Below, in pieces: positions 22,412 through 32,570 of a DNA stretch of 64,000 nt. The stretch's first letter is position 1, and each line of letters starts with the position of its first letter. Both the position numbers and the translations under genes were made by a program. Source of the DNA: Pedobacter sandarakinus (GTDB taxonomy: Bacteria > Bacteroidota > Bacteroidia > Sphingobacteriales > Sphingobacteriaceae); the NCBI RefSeq assembly GCF_026240095.1, contig NZ_JAPIVG010000001.1:124001-188000 (forward strand), written 5' to 3'. The notes under the pieces are model-generated. The model was not told the DNA's origin, searched no databases, and saw nothing but the letters and a program-made list of their open reading frames with translations.

Positions 22412-24283
22412 ATGACAAACCCATTTCAATTATTGGGGATAAGTGATGACGTCGTTAATGCCGTAAAAGAGCTTGGATTTGAAACTCCAACGCCTATTCA
22501 GGAGCAAAGTATTCCTGTACTGTTAGAAGGCACTAATGATTTTGTTGGTTTGGCCCAAACAGGAACAGGAAAAACAGCCGCATTTGGTTTGCCGCTGTTA
22601 GAACTAATCGATTTTAAAGTAAATAAACCGCAGGCACTTATTTTATGCCCAACGCGTGAGTTATGCTTGCAAATCGCTAACGACCTTAAAAACTTTTCTA
22701 AAAACATTGCTAATGCAAACGTAGTTGCCGTTTACGGTGGTGCTAACATTATGCAACAACTACGTGAAATACGCCAAGGCGTTCAAATCGTAGTGGCCAC
22801 GCCCGGCCGCATGCTAGATATCATTGGCCGTAAGGCGATTGATTTTTCTAATGTTAAATATGTTGTGCTTGATGAAGCTGACGAGATGTTAAACATGGGT
22901 TTCCAGGATGACATCAACGACATTTTATCGACTACACCTGATGACAAAAAAACCTGGTTATTCTCGGCAACCATGCCTGCAGAAGTTCGCCGTATTGCTA
23001 AAAAATACATGAACGAGCCTGTAGAATTAACCATGGGCACAAAAAATACAGGTAACGTAAACATCGAACACGAATATTATATTGTTCGTGCACGTGATAA
23101 ATATGCTGCATTAAAACGTATTGTAGATTTTAACCCTGAAATTTTTGCCGTTGTATTTTGTAAAACCAAATTGGATACACAAGATGTTGCCGAGCACTTA
23201 ATTAAAGATGGTTACAATGCTGATGCTTTACATGGCGATTTATCGCAACAACAACGTGATAAAGTAATGCAACGTTTCCGTGAGCGTAACATGCAATTAC
23301 TTATTGCTACCGATGTTGCCGCCCGTGGTATTGATGTAAATAATGTAACACACGTAATTAACTATTCTTTACCTGATGAAATTGAAAGTTATACCCACCG
23401 TTCTGGCCGTACTGGTCGTGCGGGAAAAACTGGTATCTCGATTTGTATCATCAACTCTAAAGAACTAGGAAAAATCCGCCAGTTGGAGCGCATTATTGGT
23501 AAACAATTTACCAAAGCAGAATTGCCGACAGGCTTTGATGTTTGCGAGAAACAATTGTTTTCTTTAGTACATAAAGTACATAATGTAGAGGTTAACGAAG
23601 AGCAAATTGACCAGTACATTCCTCGTATTATGGATGAATTTAAAGATTTATCTAAAGAGGATGTAATTAAACGTTTTGCTTCGTTAGAGTTTAACCGTTT
23701 CTTGGAATACTATTCTAAAGCACCTGATTTAAATGCTGCAGTTGGCGACGATCGTGGTGATAGAGGCGAAAGAAGTGGACGCGGACGTGGTAGTGAAGGG
23801 TATACACGTTTGTTTATTAACTTAGGATCTGTAGATGAGTTTACCCGTGGCGATATGTTATCATTTATCTGTAACAACGGTAAAATTGGTGGCAAAAGCG
23901 TTGGTAAGATCGATCTGAAAGGTGTTTTCTCTTTCTTTGAAGTAGAAGATGATGTTGCTGATAAAGTTTTCGAAGGATTTAAATCTGTAGAATTTAACGG
24001 CAGACAAGTGCGCATCGAAAAAAGTGGAGATGGTGGCAGAGAAGGTGGTGAAAGACGCGGTGGCGGAGAAAGACGTAGCGGTGGCTTCGGCGGTGAACGC
24101 AGAGGTGGCGGTGGCGGTGGTTTCCGTGGCGGCGACAGAAGATCATCTGGTGGTAGTGGAAGACGTGAAGGCGGTAGTCGTGATGGTGGTGGTTTCAGAG
24201 ATTTCTCTGGCCGTAGCCGTGAAGACAAAGGTGGCGCTGGTCGCAGAGAAGGTGGAAGTGGCGAACGCCGCAAAAAGTGGTAA
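22412..24283 (+). CDS. DEAD-box RNA helicase with DbpA-like RNA-binding domain and RGG tail
   Basis: ATP-dependent RNA helicase, 623 residues, CsdA/DeaD-like. Motifs in order: Q motif (TPTPIQEQ), Walker A AQTGTGKT (48-55), PTREL, TPGR, DEAD (154-157), SAT (185-187), ARGID and HRSGRTGRAG. After the two RecA lobes comes a DbpA-type RNA-binding domain (about 463-535), and then a tail of about 85 residues rich in Gly and Arg with repeated RRGG/GGG blocks. It probably acts in ribosome assembly or cold adaptation, as in E. coli relatives. It has its own promoter and a strong terminator. Confidence 0.95.
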   Translation: MTNPFQLLGISDDVVNAVKELGFETPTPIQEQSIPVLLEGTNDFVGLAQTGTGKTAAFGLPLLELIDFKVNKPQALILCPTRELCLQIANDLKNFSKNIANANVVAVYGGANIMQQLREIRQGVQIVVATPGRMLDIIGRKAIDFSNVKYVVLDEADEMLNMGFQDDINDILSTTPDDKKTWLFSATMPAEVRRIAKKYMNEPVELTMGTKNTGNVNIEHEYYIVRARDKYAALKRIVDFNPEIFAVVFCKTKLDTQDVAEHLIKDGYNADALHGDLSQQQRDKVMQRFRERNMQLLIATDVAARGIDVNNVTHVINYSLPDEIESYTHRSGRTGRAGKTGISICIINSKELGKIRQLERIIGKQFTKAELPTGFDVCEKQLFSLVHKVHNVEVNEEQIDQYIPRIMDEFKDLSKEDVIKRFASLEFNRFLEYYSKAPDLNAAVGDDRGDRGERSGRGRGSEGYTRLFINLGSVDEFTRGDMLSFICNNGKIGGKSVGKIDLKGVFSFFEVEDDVADKVFEGFKSVEFNGRQVRIEKSGDGGREGGERRGGGERRSGGFGGERRGGGGGGFRGGDRRSSGGSGRREGGSRDGGGFRDFSGRSREDKGGAGRREGGSGERRKKW

Positions 24284-24307
24284 ATCACTAAACCAAATAT
24301 ATTATAG

Positions 24308-24336
24308 GCCGTCGCGACATTCGCGACGGCTTTTTT
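24308..24336 (+). terminator. Rho-independent terminator after the helicase
   Basis: GCCGTCGCG (24308-24316) pairs with CGCGACGGC (24322-24330) and is followed by six U residues, 25 bases after the stop. Confidence 0.92.
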
Positions 24337-24541
24337 GCTTTAAAAAAGAATACTACGAAGATCAGTTATCTGCAGAGTCGACTTCGGCATGCCGAAAATA
24401 AATTGGCAAACTTATCGTTCTGCGCTTGTTGTTTTCTCAAACATCTACAGGGATATGGAAGCAACGTAAAAATTATTTAACTTTTGTAAAATAGTTATTC
24501 ACCTTTATGATTATCCTTAAATTGCAGTACTTTCGCTAATT

Positions 24542-26128
24542 ATGCAGGCAAAATACATATCCTATCAGGAGACAGGGTCGTTTTCTAAACTGGTTGTAGA
24601 TTATATCAATAACGAAGAAAGCTTACAAAGTTTTTATAGTTACCGGCCTGACATGGAGGGTTTATCTAAAGCCATTGAAAAACGAAATTTTTTGGGCAAT
24701 AGAGATACACTAGTCCAGGTATTGAAAACCCAATACGAGCACTTAACGCCAAATAAATCGGTAGGTAAGAATATTGAGCTATTAGGTTTAGATAATACGT
24801 TTACCGTAACTACTGGTCACCAATTAAACTTATTTACGGGCCCGCTGTATTTCATATACAAAATTGTAACTGCTATAAACTTAGCTATCGAGTTGAAGAT
24901 GGCCCACCCAGATAAAAATTTTGTTCCTGTTTATTGGATGGCTACCGAAGATCATGATTTTGAAGAGATTAATCATGTCAGTGTTGATGAGAAAAACATC
25001 AGCTGGATTCAGCATACCAATGGTGCAACCGGAAGGTTAAGCACAAAAACCGTAGCCGCTGCCGTTACTGCATACAAAGGGTACCTGGGCATTTCTAAAA
25101 ACGGTAAACATATCGCTAAATTAGTTGAAAAGGCTTATCTAGAACATGATAATTTGGCTGATGCTACACGATACCTGGTAAACAAACTTTTCGAAAAGTA
25201 TGGTTTAGTCATTGTTAATGCCGATGATGTTGCGTTGAAAAGAATCTTTAGCGACATTATTACTGATGATATTATAGCCCATCATAGCGCCAAAAATATA
25301 GAAAGAAGTTCGCAACAACTAGAAGCATTAGGTTACAAAACGCAAGTAAATGGCAGGGATATCAATTTTTTCTATTTGAAAGAAAACCTGCGTGAACGTT
25401 TAATTTTCGAACAGAACCGATATCTTGTTAACCATACAGAGATTAGTTTTTCTGAGGATGAACTGCGCCAGGAAATAGAAGATCATCCTGAACGGTTTAG
25501 CCCAAATGTGGTGATGCGCCCAATGTACCAGGAAGTAATTTTACCCAACATCGCCTACATTGGTGGCGGTGCCGAGGTAGCATACTGGATGCAATTGAAG
25601 GCAAATTTCGATTATTATAAGGTAGATTTTCCGGTACTGCTACTCCGTAATTCTGCTTTGCTTATAGATAAACGAAGTGCAGAGAACTTGTATAGATTAG
25701 GTTTTGCTTTAGAAGATATATTCTTACCTGTAGATACCCTGAAGAGTTTATGGGTGAGAAAGAACTCAACGGCGCAATTAAGCTTAGCCGACGAAACGAG
25801 GGCGATAAATAGCATCTTCGATCAGATAAAATTAAACGCTTACAAGATAGATAAGACCCTTTCGGTTTCTACCGATACGGCAAAGCAAAAAACTAATCGT
25901 TTATTGCAAAATTTAGAAAAGAAATTATTCAGGGCAGAGAAGCGTAAGCATGAAATGGCTTTAGTGCAGATAGAAAATGTAAAGAACAGACTTTTTCCTA
26001 ATGGAACCATGCAGGAAAGAACACTTAACATTGCTCCGATGTATGTAAATTATGGTGAAGATTTTCTTTCCTCTTGTATTGAGAACTTTGAACCGCTAGG
26101 TGGCGACTTTACTTTGCTTTTGCCGTGA
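24542..26128 (+). CDS. bshC: Bacillithiol biosynthesis cysteine-adding enzyme BshC
   Basis: Adds cysteine to glucosaminyl-malate, the last step of bacillithiol synthesis; 528 residues. The family patterns are TTGHQLNLFTGPLYFIYKI near residue 97 and PVYWMATEDHDFEEI near 135, typical of BshC's nucleotide-like core. A C-terminal coiled coil (about 430-490) is present. BshA and BshB are not in the window. An imperfect -7 box (TACTTTCG, 24528-24535) lies just upstream. The presence of BshC implies a bacillithiol-based redox buffer in this organism. Confidence 0.95.
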   Translation: MQAKYISYQETGSFSKLVVDYINNEESLQSFYSYRPDMEGLSKAIEKRNFLGNRDTLVQVLKTQYEHLTPNKSVGKNIELLGLDNTFTVTTGHQLNLFTGPLYFIYKIVTAINLAIELKMAHPDKNFVPVYWMATEDHDFEEINHVSVDEKNISWIQHTNGATGRLSTKTVAAAVTAYKGYLGISKNGKHIAKLVEKAYLEHDNLADATRYLVNKLFEKYGLVIVNADDVALKRIFSDIITDDIIAHHSAKNIERSSQQLEALGYKTQVNGRDINFFYLKENLRERLIFEQNRYLVNHTEISFSEDELRQEIEDHPERFSPNVVMRPMYQEVILPNIAYIGGGAEVAYWMQLKANFDYYKVDFPVLLLRNSALLIDKRSAENLYRLGFALEDIFLPVDTLKSLWVRKNSTAQLSLADETRAINSIFDQIKLNAYKIDKTLSVSTDTAKQKTNRLLQNLEKKLFRAEKRKHEMALVQIENVKNRLFPNGTMQERTLNIAPMYVNYGEDFLSSCIENFEPLGGDFTLLLP

Positions 26129-26241
26129 GCGCCAACAAACTTACAGACCAAAGCTGAAGCTGCGAGGGTTAAGACTAAAGCTTCGAGGCGACACTGGGGT
26201 AGTTTCTGCCAGCAATAATATATTTAATACAGCACATCAAC

Positions 26242-27327
26242 ATGAACTTCATCACGCTTACTGAAACAAATCTTCGAAATTTTACCCAAAGTGTTTTTAA
26301 AAAAATGGGTTGTTCTGATGCACATGCGAAGCTAGCAACTGATGTATTAATCAGATCAGATTTACGGGGGATAGATTCGCACGGTGTGGCCAGGCTGAGT
26401 GGCTACATTAGACTCTGGGAAAAACAAAGAATAAATGCAACGCCAGACATTAAGATAATACATGAGACTGCAACTACAGCAACTGTTGATGGCGATGCCG
26501 GTTTAGGCCTGGTAGTTGCTCCTTTTGCCATGCAGGTGGCCATTGAAAAAGCAGAAAAATATGGCACAGGTTGGGTATCAGTGAAAAACTCCAACCATTT
26601 CGGAATTGCTGGTTACCATGCTTTAATGGCTGTAGAAAAAGATATGATCGGGATAAGCATGACCAATGCCAGCCCGCTGGTAGCGCCAACTTATGCTAAT
26701 GAACGCTTACTTGGTACAAACCCCATGTGCTATGCGTTTCCGGCAGGCAAATATCCTCCGGTAGTTATAGATATGGCTACATCTGCTGCTGCAAATGGTA
26801 AACTGGAAATTGCACAGCGGGCCAATAAATCGATACCTGATGGTTGGGTTCAGGATAAAACAGGTAAGGGTTCTATCGATCCAAATGAATTGAAAAATGG
26901 TGGGTCGTTATTGCCATTGGGCAGCGATAAAGATCATGGCAGCCATAAAGGATATGGGCTTGGGGCAACGGTAGATATTTTATCAGCAGTGCTCTCCGGG
27001 GCAAATTACGGACCCTGGGTACCACCCTTTGTATCCTTTTTAGAGCCCTCTCAAAATCCAGTCGGCGAGGGTTTAGGTCACTTTTTCGGAGCCATGAGTG
27101 TTGCTGGTTTTCGCCCTGCAGATGAATTTAAAGCTCATCTGGATAACTGGATAGAACGTTTTAAAAATGCGAAAACGGTAGCACCTGACAAGCAGGTAAT
27201 TATTCCTGGAGAACCAGAATACAATTTTGAACAAGAAAGAAGGTTACATGGCATTCCGTTAATTGATGTTGTAATTAACGACTTGAATGAACTTGCTGCT
27301 CATTTGCAAATAGACAAATTAATTTGA
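26242..27327 (+). CDS. Ldh-family (malate/L-lactate/ureidoglycolate dehydrogenase type) oxidoreductase
   Basis: NAD(P)-dependent dehydrogenase of the Ldh_2 family, 361 residues. Motifs: DLRGIDSHGVARL with the catalytic-region His, KNSNHFGIAGYHA, MTNASPLVAPT, GTNPMCYAFP and GSHKGYGLG. Members oxidise malate, lactate, ureidoglycolate or sugar-derived 2-hydroxyacids such as 2,3-diketogulonate; the substrate cannot be chosen from sequence. It is separated from bshC by 113 bases and ends at a strong bidirectional terminator. Confidence 0.92.
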   Translation: MNFITLTETNLRNFTQSVFKKMGCSDAHAKLATDVLIRSDLRGIDSHGVARLSGYIRLWEKQRINATPDIKIIHETATTATVDGDAGLGLVVAPFAMQVAIEKAEKYGTGWVSVKNSNHFGIAGYHALMAVEKDMIGISMTNASPLVAPTYANERLLGTNPMCYAFPAGKYPPVVIDMATSAAANGKLEIAQRANKSIPDGWVQDKTGKGSIDPNELKNGGSLLPLGSDKDHGSHKGYGLGATVDILSAVLSGANYGPWVPPFVSFLEPSQNPVGEGLGHFFGAMSVAGFRPADEFKAHLDNWIERFKNAKTVAPDKQVIIPGEPEYNFEQERRLHGIPLIDVVINDLNELAAHLQIDKLI

Positions 27328-27363
27328 TGTTAGCTCGAATGGCCGAGCTTAACCCCCCAACAG

Positions 27364-27399
27364 AAAAAGCGTCTCGATAGTTATACCGAGACGCTTTTT
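27364..27399. terminator. Bidirectional terminator between the Ldh-family gene and lepB
   Basis: AAAAAGCGTCTCG pairs perfectly with CGAGACGCTTTTT around a 10-base loop. The A-run and U-run let it serve both converging genes. Confidence 0.92.
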
Positions 27400-27418
27400 G
27401 CCTTTTAGGCAACAGTGA

Positions 27419-28609
27419 CTAGTGAATACCTCTAAACAACCGACTCCAACGAATCTTGTTAAAGAAAGAAGCTTCGCCATCCCAACTCATCCAAATAAAT
27501 AATGCTTTGCCCACAATATGATCTTCTGGCACGAAACCCCAATAGCGAGAGTCGGCAGAATTATGGCGGTTATCACCCATCATCCAATAATAATTCATTT
27601 TGAAAGTGTAGCTGGTGGCGGGTTTATCATTAATATACCATACGCCAGCTTTTTGCTCTACTTTATTTCCTTCGTAGGTACGAATAGCACGGTAGTAAAG
27701 CGGCATGGTATTGCTATCAATAGCAACGGTCCATCCCTTCGCAGGAATTTTTATTGGCCCGAAGTTGTCTCTGTTCCAAACCCGTTTTGGGTCGTGAGGG
27801 AATATCCCACCTGGCTCATCACCAGCCGGATCGGGGCTCATCACTACAGATTTTACAAAATCCAGCGTTTTTAATTTTTCTACAATTTCTGTTGATGCAT
27901 TTACGATATAGGTATTTGCCGCAACAGCCGGACTGCTTCCCAGCTCAAGTTTGTATTCATCTAAGGCGGAGTAATTGAAATCCATCGTTTTGAATTCAAT
28001 ACGATAGGGCATCATACCGGTACTTTTAATAGGCTCGGGTTTACCATTCACACTCACCACACCGGCACTCATGGTAATTACATCGCCAGCAATACCAATA
28101 CAGCGTTTAATGTAATTTTCACGTTTATCAACCGGTCTATCTACAATTGTATAAGTGCTTCTTACAGCCTCTCTCCCACTCATTCGCTCCAAATCATAGT
28201 AACTGGCATCTTGTTTTTCCAATGCAACAGTATCACCTTCGGGAAAGTTAAAAACTACCACGTCATTTCTTTTAATATCTGATAAGCCCGGCAAACGATG
28301 ATATTTCCATTGTACCCCGTCCCAGTAAGCTTTCGTGCCTGTTATGGGCATGGTATGGTGTGCAAAAGGAAATGCCACAGGCGTCATTGGAATTCTTGCA
28401 CCATAATTTACCTTACTTACGAAGAGGAAATCGCCAATCAACAATGAACGTTCCATCGACCCAGATGGGATGGTATAAGCTTCGATGAAAAAGACACGGA
28501 TAATCGTAGCCGCTACAACTGCAAATACAATTGCGTCTACCCATTCGCGGGTTTTGGTTTTTTTCTTCTTAGTGGCATCATTCTTCTTCTGCCAGAATTT
28601 ATAATTCAT
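27419..28609 (-). CDS. lepB: Signal peptidase I (large Bacteroidetes form)
   Basis: Membrane-bound Ser/Lys endopeptidase that removes signal peptides from exported proteins. At 396 residues it is longer than typical (E. coli 324) because of a long insert between the Lys box and the MGDN box. The hydrophobic anchor spans about 25-43. The catalytic dyad is Ser51 in PSGSMERSL and Lys167 in YIKRCIGIAGD. MMGDNRHNSADSRYWG is box E. It is the last gene of the parA-parB-DUF5683-dapB-lepB operon. Confidence 0.95.
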   Translation of the reverse strand: MNYKFWQKKNDATKKKKTKTREWVDAIVFAVVAATIIRVFFIEAYTIPSGSMERSLLIGDFLFVSKVNYGARIPMTPVAFPFAHHTMPITGTKAYWDGVQWKYHRLPGLSDIKRNDVVVFNFPEGDTVALEKQDASYYDLERMSGREAVRSTYTIVDRPVDKRENYIKRCIGIAGDVITMSAGVVSVNGKPEPIKSTGMMPYRIEFKTMDFNYSALDEYKLELGSSPAVAANTYIVNASTEIVEKLKTLDFVKSVVMSPDPAGDEPGGIFPHDPKRVWNRDNFGPIKIPAKGWTVAIDSNTMPLYYRAIRTYEGNKVEQKAGVWYINDKPATSYTFKMNYYWMMGDNRHNSADSRYWGFVPEDHIVGKALFIWMSWDGEASFFNKIRWSRLFRGIH

Positions 28610-28660
28610 ATATTTTATTTTTTGTAAACGATTTAAACCAAACCGAAAACCATTATCTGC

Positions 28661-29395
28661 TTATTCAAAAATATCAGTAATACTGAAAAATCCTTTTTTA
28701 TTCTTTAACCATTCTGCAGCAACAACAGCACCCAATGCAAATCCTGCCCTGCTATGTGCAGTATGTTTAATTTCAATTTCATCTACTTCGCTACTATAAA
28801 TTACAGTATGCGTACCGGGTATATTTTCAATGCGATGAGATTCAATAAGTAACTGATCTGCCTTTGGAAACAGCTCTATATCTGTACCCACCACCTCATT
28901 CAGCCACTCCGTTTTTCTATCCAAATGGTCTACAATACCTTCTGCAATGGTAATAGCCGTACCACTCGGTGCATCTAGCTTTTGTGTATGATGAATTTCT
29001 TCAACTTGCACCTCATACGCCGGATAATTATTCATTAACTTGGCTAATGTTTGGTTTAGTTTAAAGAACAAATTAACGCCAATACTGAAATTAGACCCAT
29101 AGAGAAGGGTATTGTTACTAATGTTACAATCGTTTTTCACTTCCTGCAGTTTGCCATACCAACCGGTTGTACCCACTACAACCGGAACATTGGCATCAAA
29201 ACATGCACTGATGTTTGATAATACAGCATCAGGAGTGCTAAAATCTATCGCTACATCTGCAACTTTCAAGTTTTGCCTGGTTAAATCTGCCAGATTATCT
29301 ATCGCTATTTTTAAAACAATCTCATGACCACGTTCAAGCGCAAATTTTTCTATAATCTGCCCCATTTTACCGTAACCTAAAAGCGCTATTTTCAT
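28661..29395 (-). CDS. dapB: 4-hydroxy-tetrahydrodipicolinate reductase
   Basis: Reduces the dihydrodipicolinate precursor with NAD(P)H in lysine and diaminopimelate synthesis; 244 residues. The nucleotide-binding GYGKMGQ (7-13), VVGTTGW, catalytic His135/His136 and Lys139 in EIHHTQKLDAPSGTA are present. It starts five bases after the end of the DUF5683 gene, so the two are co-transcribed. Confidence 0.97.
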   Translation of the reverse strand: MKIALLGYGKMGQIIEKFALERGHEIVLKIAIDNLADLTRQNLKVADVAIDFSTPDAVLSNISACFDANVPVVVGTTGWYGKLQEVKNDCNISNNTLLYGSNFSIGVNLFFKLNQTLAKLMNNYPAYEVQVEEIHHTQKLDAPSGTAITIAEGIVDHLDRKTEWLNEVVGTDIELFPKADQLLIESHRIENIPGTHTVIYSSEVDEIEIKHTAHSRAGFALGAVVAAEWLKNKKGFFSITDIFE

Positions 29396-29400
29396 ATCTG

Positions 29401-30135
29401 TTAAAATGTTAGTGAGAACTTTAACGCTGGCGTAGCGTTAAAACCATAAATGGTGTTATTGCCTATAATAGAGGGGTTAACATTGAACGTTAGGTTATCA
29501 TCGATATTAAAGAAATGCAATCTTGCAGCTACATAAGCATCGACAACATTAGCAATATAAACCAACCCATAAGAGAATAAAACAATCTGGGAGTTTCGCT
29601 TAAAAATATCTTTATTTCCTAAAATACCAGCAGTATCATACCGCTGAAGCGCGGGATTAGGGGCAAAATTACCAACACGATCTGCAGGTTGCAGTTGACG
29701 CGACTGCCCCTCTTTCAAGAAAATATTATAGTTCTTCCTGCTTTCGATATATGAAAGCGTAAGCGCTGTGATACCGCCATAAATAGCTACGATTTTGCTG
29801 GATGTATAAATTTTCTGTAAGGTTTGGCTTTTGCCTGCCCTGGTTCCATAACCGTCATTTAACAATTGCATGTTGTACAATTGTCCCCAACCAGGAATAA
29901 TCATTGATCGGTAAACCGCCTTTCTTCCTGCTACTTTCCCTGGATTTACATACCTTGCTTTTGCAGAATCTCTACGCGTCATCACCTTCGGCGAATCTAC
30001 TTTTAAGGGCCTTAAATTACTGTTTTTAAGCGTATCGGTTTGTTTCAATAGCGAATCTTTTACCTGTGCAGATGCCAGGCTTACAAGAAATGTCGTAAAC
30101 AAAGAAAGAAGTACTAAAGGCCTAATGATACGCAT
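29401..30135 (-). CDS. DUF5683 family exported protein
   Basis: A 244-residue protein with a signal peptide (1-23, ending ASAQ). A proline- and lysine-rich linker precedes a conserved block beginning YRSMIIPGWGQLYN with following hydrophobic segments. This matches DUF5683, a Bacteroidetes family often encoded between parB and dapB. Function unknown; an envelope role is inferred from export. Its start codon overlaps the parB stop (TAATG), indicating translational coupling. Confidence 0.88.
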   Translation of the reverse strand: MRIIRPLVLLSLFTTFLVSLASAQVKDSLLKQTDTLKNSNLRPLKVDSPKVMTRRDSAKARYVNPGKVAGRKAVYRSMIIPGWGQLYNMQLLNDGYGTRAGKSQTLQKIYTSSKIVAIYGGITALTLSYIESRKNYNIFLKEGQSRQLQPADRVGNFAPNPALQRYDTAGILGNKDIFKRNSQIVLFSYGLVYIANVVDAYVAARLHFFNIDDNLTFNVNPSIIGNNTIYGFNATPALKFSLTF

Positions 30136-31043
30136 TACCAGTCGAGAAGTTCTAAGATTCTATTAAGGTCGTCATCGCTCATAAAAGGAATTTCTATGGC
30201 ACCCTTACCATTCTGCGTAACCTTCAACTTTACTCTGGTAGCAAACTTGGAAGCCAAATCATCTTGAAGTTTCTGGTATTGGAATGACACGCCACCGACT
30301 TTCTGATTACCTGCAGCTTTCAATGGTAAATGCTGCAGATTTCTTACCAATTCCTCAACTTTTCGAACCGATAGTCCTTTGTCTAAAATTTCCTGATGGA
30401 TAAACAGTTGCTTGTCTACACCATCCACATTAATAAGTGCTCTAGCATGACCCATAGAAATTTTTTGATCGCGGATAGATGCCTGGATAGCGGGCGGAAG
30501 CTTTAGAAGGCGAAGATAATTGGTAACGGTAGTGCGGTTCTTACCAACACGCTCGCCAAGTTGCTCTTGTTTTAGTCCCACTTCATCAATCATGCGCTGA
30601 AAGCTTAGTGCAACCTCAATTGCATTTAAATTTTCGCGTTGAATATTTTCAATCAGTGCCATCTCCAACATTTGTTGGTCGTTTGCACTGCGAATATATG
30701 CCGGTACTTGCGTTAACCCAGCGAGTTTTGACGCCCTAAACCTACGTTCGCCGGAAATAAGCTGGTATTTATTAGCGGCAATTTTTCTTACCGTAATGGG
30801 CTGAATTAAACCCTGTACTTTAATGGAATCTGCGAGTTCATTTAAAGCCACCTGATCAAACTCTGTACGTGGTTGATATGGATTGGTTTCAACTTCAGTT
30901 AAATTAACATGGCTAATGTTACCAACCTGTTCCGTTTCGCTTACAGCATTTACTTGCTGCTTCGGCGGATGAGCAGATTCGCTATCATCTAAAAGCGCAC
31001 TTAACCCTCTTCCTAATCCTGTTTTTCGCTGAAAAGATGTCAT
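30135..31043 (-). CDS. parB: Chromosome-partitioning protein ParB
   Basis: CTPase/DNA-binding protein that loads at parS and guides chromosome segregation; 302 residues. N-terminal GLGRGLSALLDD motif, the ParB core with NPYQPRTEF and SGERRFRASKLAG (CTP-binding boxes), then the helix-turn-helix KEQ/LGERVGKNRTTVTNYLRLL, and a C-terminal dimerisation segment ending LELLDW. It follows parA by nine bases. Confidence 0.96.
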   Translation of the reverse strand: MTSFQRKTGLGRGLSALLDDSESAHPPKQQVNAVSETEQVGNISHVNLTEVETNPYQPRTEFDQVALNELADSIKVQGLIQPITVRKIAANKYQLISGERRFRASKLAGLTQVPAYIRSANDQQMLEMALIENIQRENLNAIEVALSFQRMIDEVGLKQEQLGERVGKNRTTVTNYLRLLKLPPAIQASIRDQKISMGHARALINVDGVDKQLFIHQEILDKGLSVRKVEELVRNLQHLPLKAAGNQKVGGVSFQYQKLQDDLASKFATRVKLKVTQNGKGAIEIPFMSDDDLNRILELLDW

Positions 31044-31051
31044 TTATTGAT

Positions 31052-31855
31052 TTATAAAGTTGCAGTATCTATGTTTTCTTCTTCCTTAAGCAAGCCGTTT
31101 TTCTTTACAATTTCGCGGGCGAGGTTAAGGTAATTGATGGCGCCTTTACAGTTTGCATCATGCATAATAACTGATACACCATAACTAGGAGCTTCACTTA
31201 AACGCGTATTTCGCTGAATGATGGTATCGAATACCAGTTCGTGGAAATGTGTTCTTACCTCTTCTACAACTTGATTTGATAACCTCAAACGTACATCGTA
31301 CATGGTTAATAAAATACCTTCTATTTCTAAGGCCGGATTTAAACGGTTTTGTACAATTTTAATTGTATTTAGCAATTTTCCTAAACCTTCAAGAGCGAAA
31401 TATTCGCACTGTACCGGAATGATTACAGAATCGGCAGCTGTTAAGGCATTAATGGTTATCAAACCCAAAGATGGAGAACAATCGATGATAATGAAATCGT
31501 ACTCATCTTTTATCTTCTCTAACACCGCTTTCATTTTATATTCGCGGTTGTTAAGGTTTATCATTTCAATTTCGGCACCAACAAGGTCGATATGTGCCGG
31601 CAATAAGTCTAAATTTGGAGTATCAGTTTTCTGAATAGCCTTTAACGGATCGATATCATTGATGATACATTCGTAAATACTGTCTTTAATGTTTCGGGGA
31701 TCAAAGCCAATGCCTGATGTTGAATTGGCTTGAGGATCAGCATCTACCAAGAGAGTTCTGTATTCTAATACGGCTAAACTCGCCGCCAGGTTTATAGATG
31801 AAGTTGTTTTACCAACACCACCTTTTTGATTTGCTAATGCAATAATTTTGCTCAT
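31052..31855 (-). CDS. parA: Chromosome-partitioning ATPase ParA (Soj-like)
   Basis: Deviant Walker-A ATPase, 267 residues, that works with ParB in origin segregation. KGGVGKTT at 10-17 contains the signature Lys, VDADPQANST is the A' motif, and IIIDCSPSLG the Walker B region. It heads the five-gene operon. An imperfect -7 box (TAAATTTCG) lies just upstream on the minus strand. Confidence 0.96.
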   Translation of the reverse strand: MSKIIALANQKGGVGKTTSSINLAASLAVLEYRTLLVDADPQANSTSGIGFDPRNIKDSIYECIINDIDPLKAIQKTDTPNLDLLPAHIDLVGAEIEMINLNNREYKMKAVLEKIKDEYDFIIIDCSPSLGLITINALTAADSVIIPVQCEYFALEGLGKLLNTIKIVQNRLNPALEIEGILLTMYDVRLRLSNQVVEEVRTHFHELVFDTIIQRNTRLSEAPSYGVSVIMHDANCKGAINYLNLAREIVKKNGLLKEEENIDTATL

Positions 31856-31927
31856 CTATCTTTCCGAAATTTACTTAACGTTTACTTGGGCGTTACTTGT
31901 TTATGCGTCTTAATTGACAAAAAGTGC

Positions 31928-31935
31928 TATTTTTG
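31928..31935 (+). promoter_or_regulatory. Possible -7 box for the downstream FMN reductase
   Basis: TATTTTTG on the plus strand, matching TAnnTTTG. It lies 102 bases before the next gene, longer than the other leaders in the window, so the assignment is weak. Confidence 0.3.
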
Positions 31936-32036
31936 CCTAGTTTACGGCCTTTTTCTCAATCAGCTAAGATACAAACTATATGGCAATTTTAGCAACAAGG
32001 GCTTTTGGGTTTTACACATCTTATTAACAATTACGC

Positions 32037-32558
32037 ATGATTACAATTATAGCTGCCACCAACAGACCCAATAGCAATACGTTAAAAGTTGCTAATTATT
32101 ACCAGCAACAACTAAATCTGAAGGGAGTTAATTCTAATGTATTCAGTTTAATGCATTTACCAGTAGATGTCCTTAATACGGATATGTTTGGCAAAAGATC
32201 GGAAGATTTCCAGAAGATACAGGACCTAATCTCCGAAACTGACAAGTTTATTTTTGTAATGCCAGAATATAATGGAAGTTTCCCGGGAGTATTGAAAGTA
32301 TTAATCGATGCCTGCAATTTCCCTGAAAGCTTCTACAACAAGAAGGCCGCTTTGGTTGGTATTTCTTCAGGCAAATATGGCAATATCAGAGGGGTTGACC
32401 ATTTTACTGGGGTTTGCCACTACATTCACCTGAATGTTCTGCCGTTAAGAATTCATATCCCCAACATCAAGCAGGAATTAGATGGCGAGGGAAACCTGAT
32501 CCAAGAAGATACCATCAAATTCACTCATGAACAGATGGATAAATTTATCAACTTTTAA
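32037..32558 (+). CDS. NADPH-dependent FMN reductase family protein
   Basis: A flavodoxin-like oxidoreductase, 173 residues. The FMN-phosphate loop is ATNRPNSNTLKVA near the N-terminus, and PEYNGSFPGVLKVLIDA is the second flavin-binding segment. Relatives reduce FMN, azo dyes, quinones or chromate with NAD(P)H; the physiological substrate is unknown. It is transcribed divergently from parA. Confidence 0.9.
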   Translation: MITIIAATNRPNSNTLKVANYYQQQLNLKGVNSNVFSLMHLPVDVLNTDMFGKRSEDFQKIQDLISETDKFIFVMPEYNGSFPGVLKVLIDACNFPESFYNKKAALVGISSGKYGNIRGVDHFTGVCHYIHLNVLPLRIHIPNIKQELDGEGNLIQEDTIKFTHEQMDKFINF

Positions 32559-32570
32559 CAACTATTGATC

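Noticed and set aside
23710..24288. Long Pro-rich minus-strand ORF
   Set aside because: It is the antisense shadow of the Gly/Arg-rich tail of the helicase.
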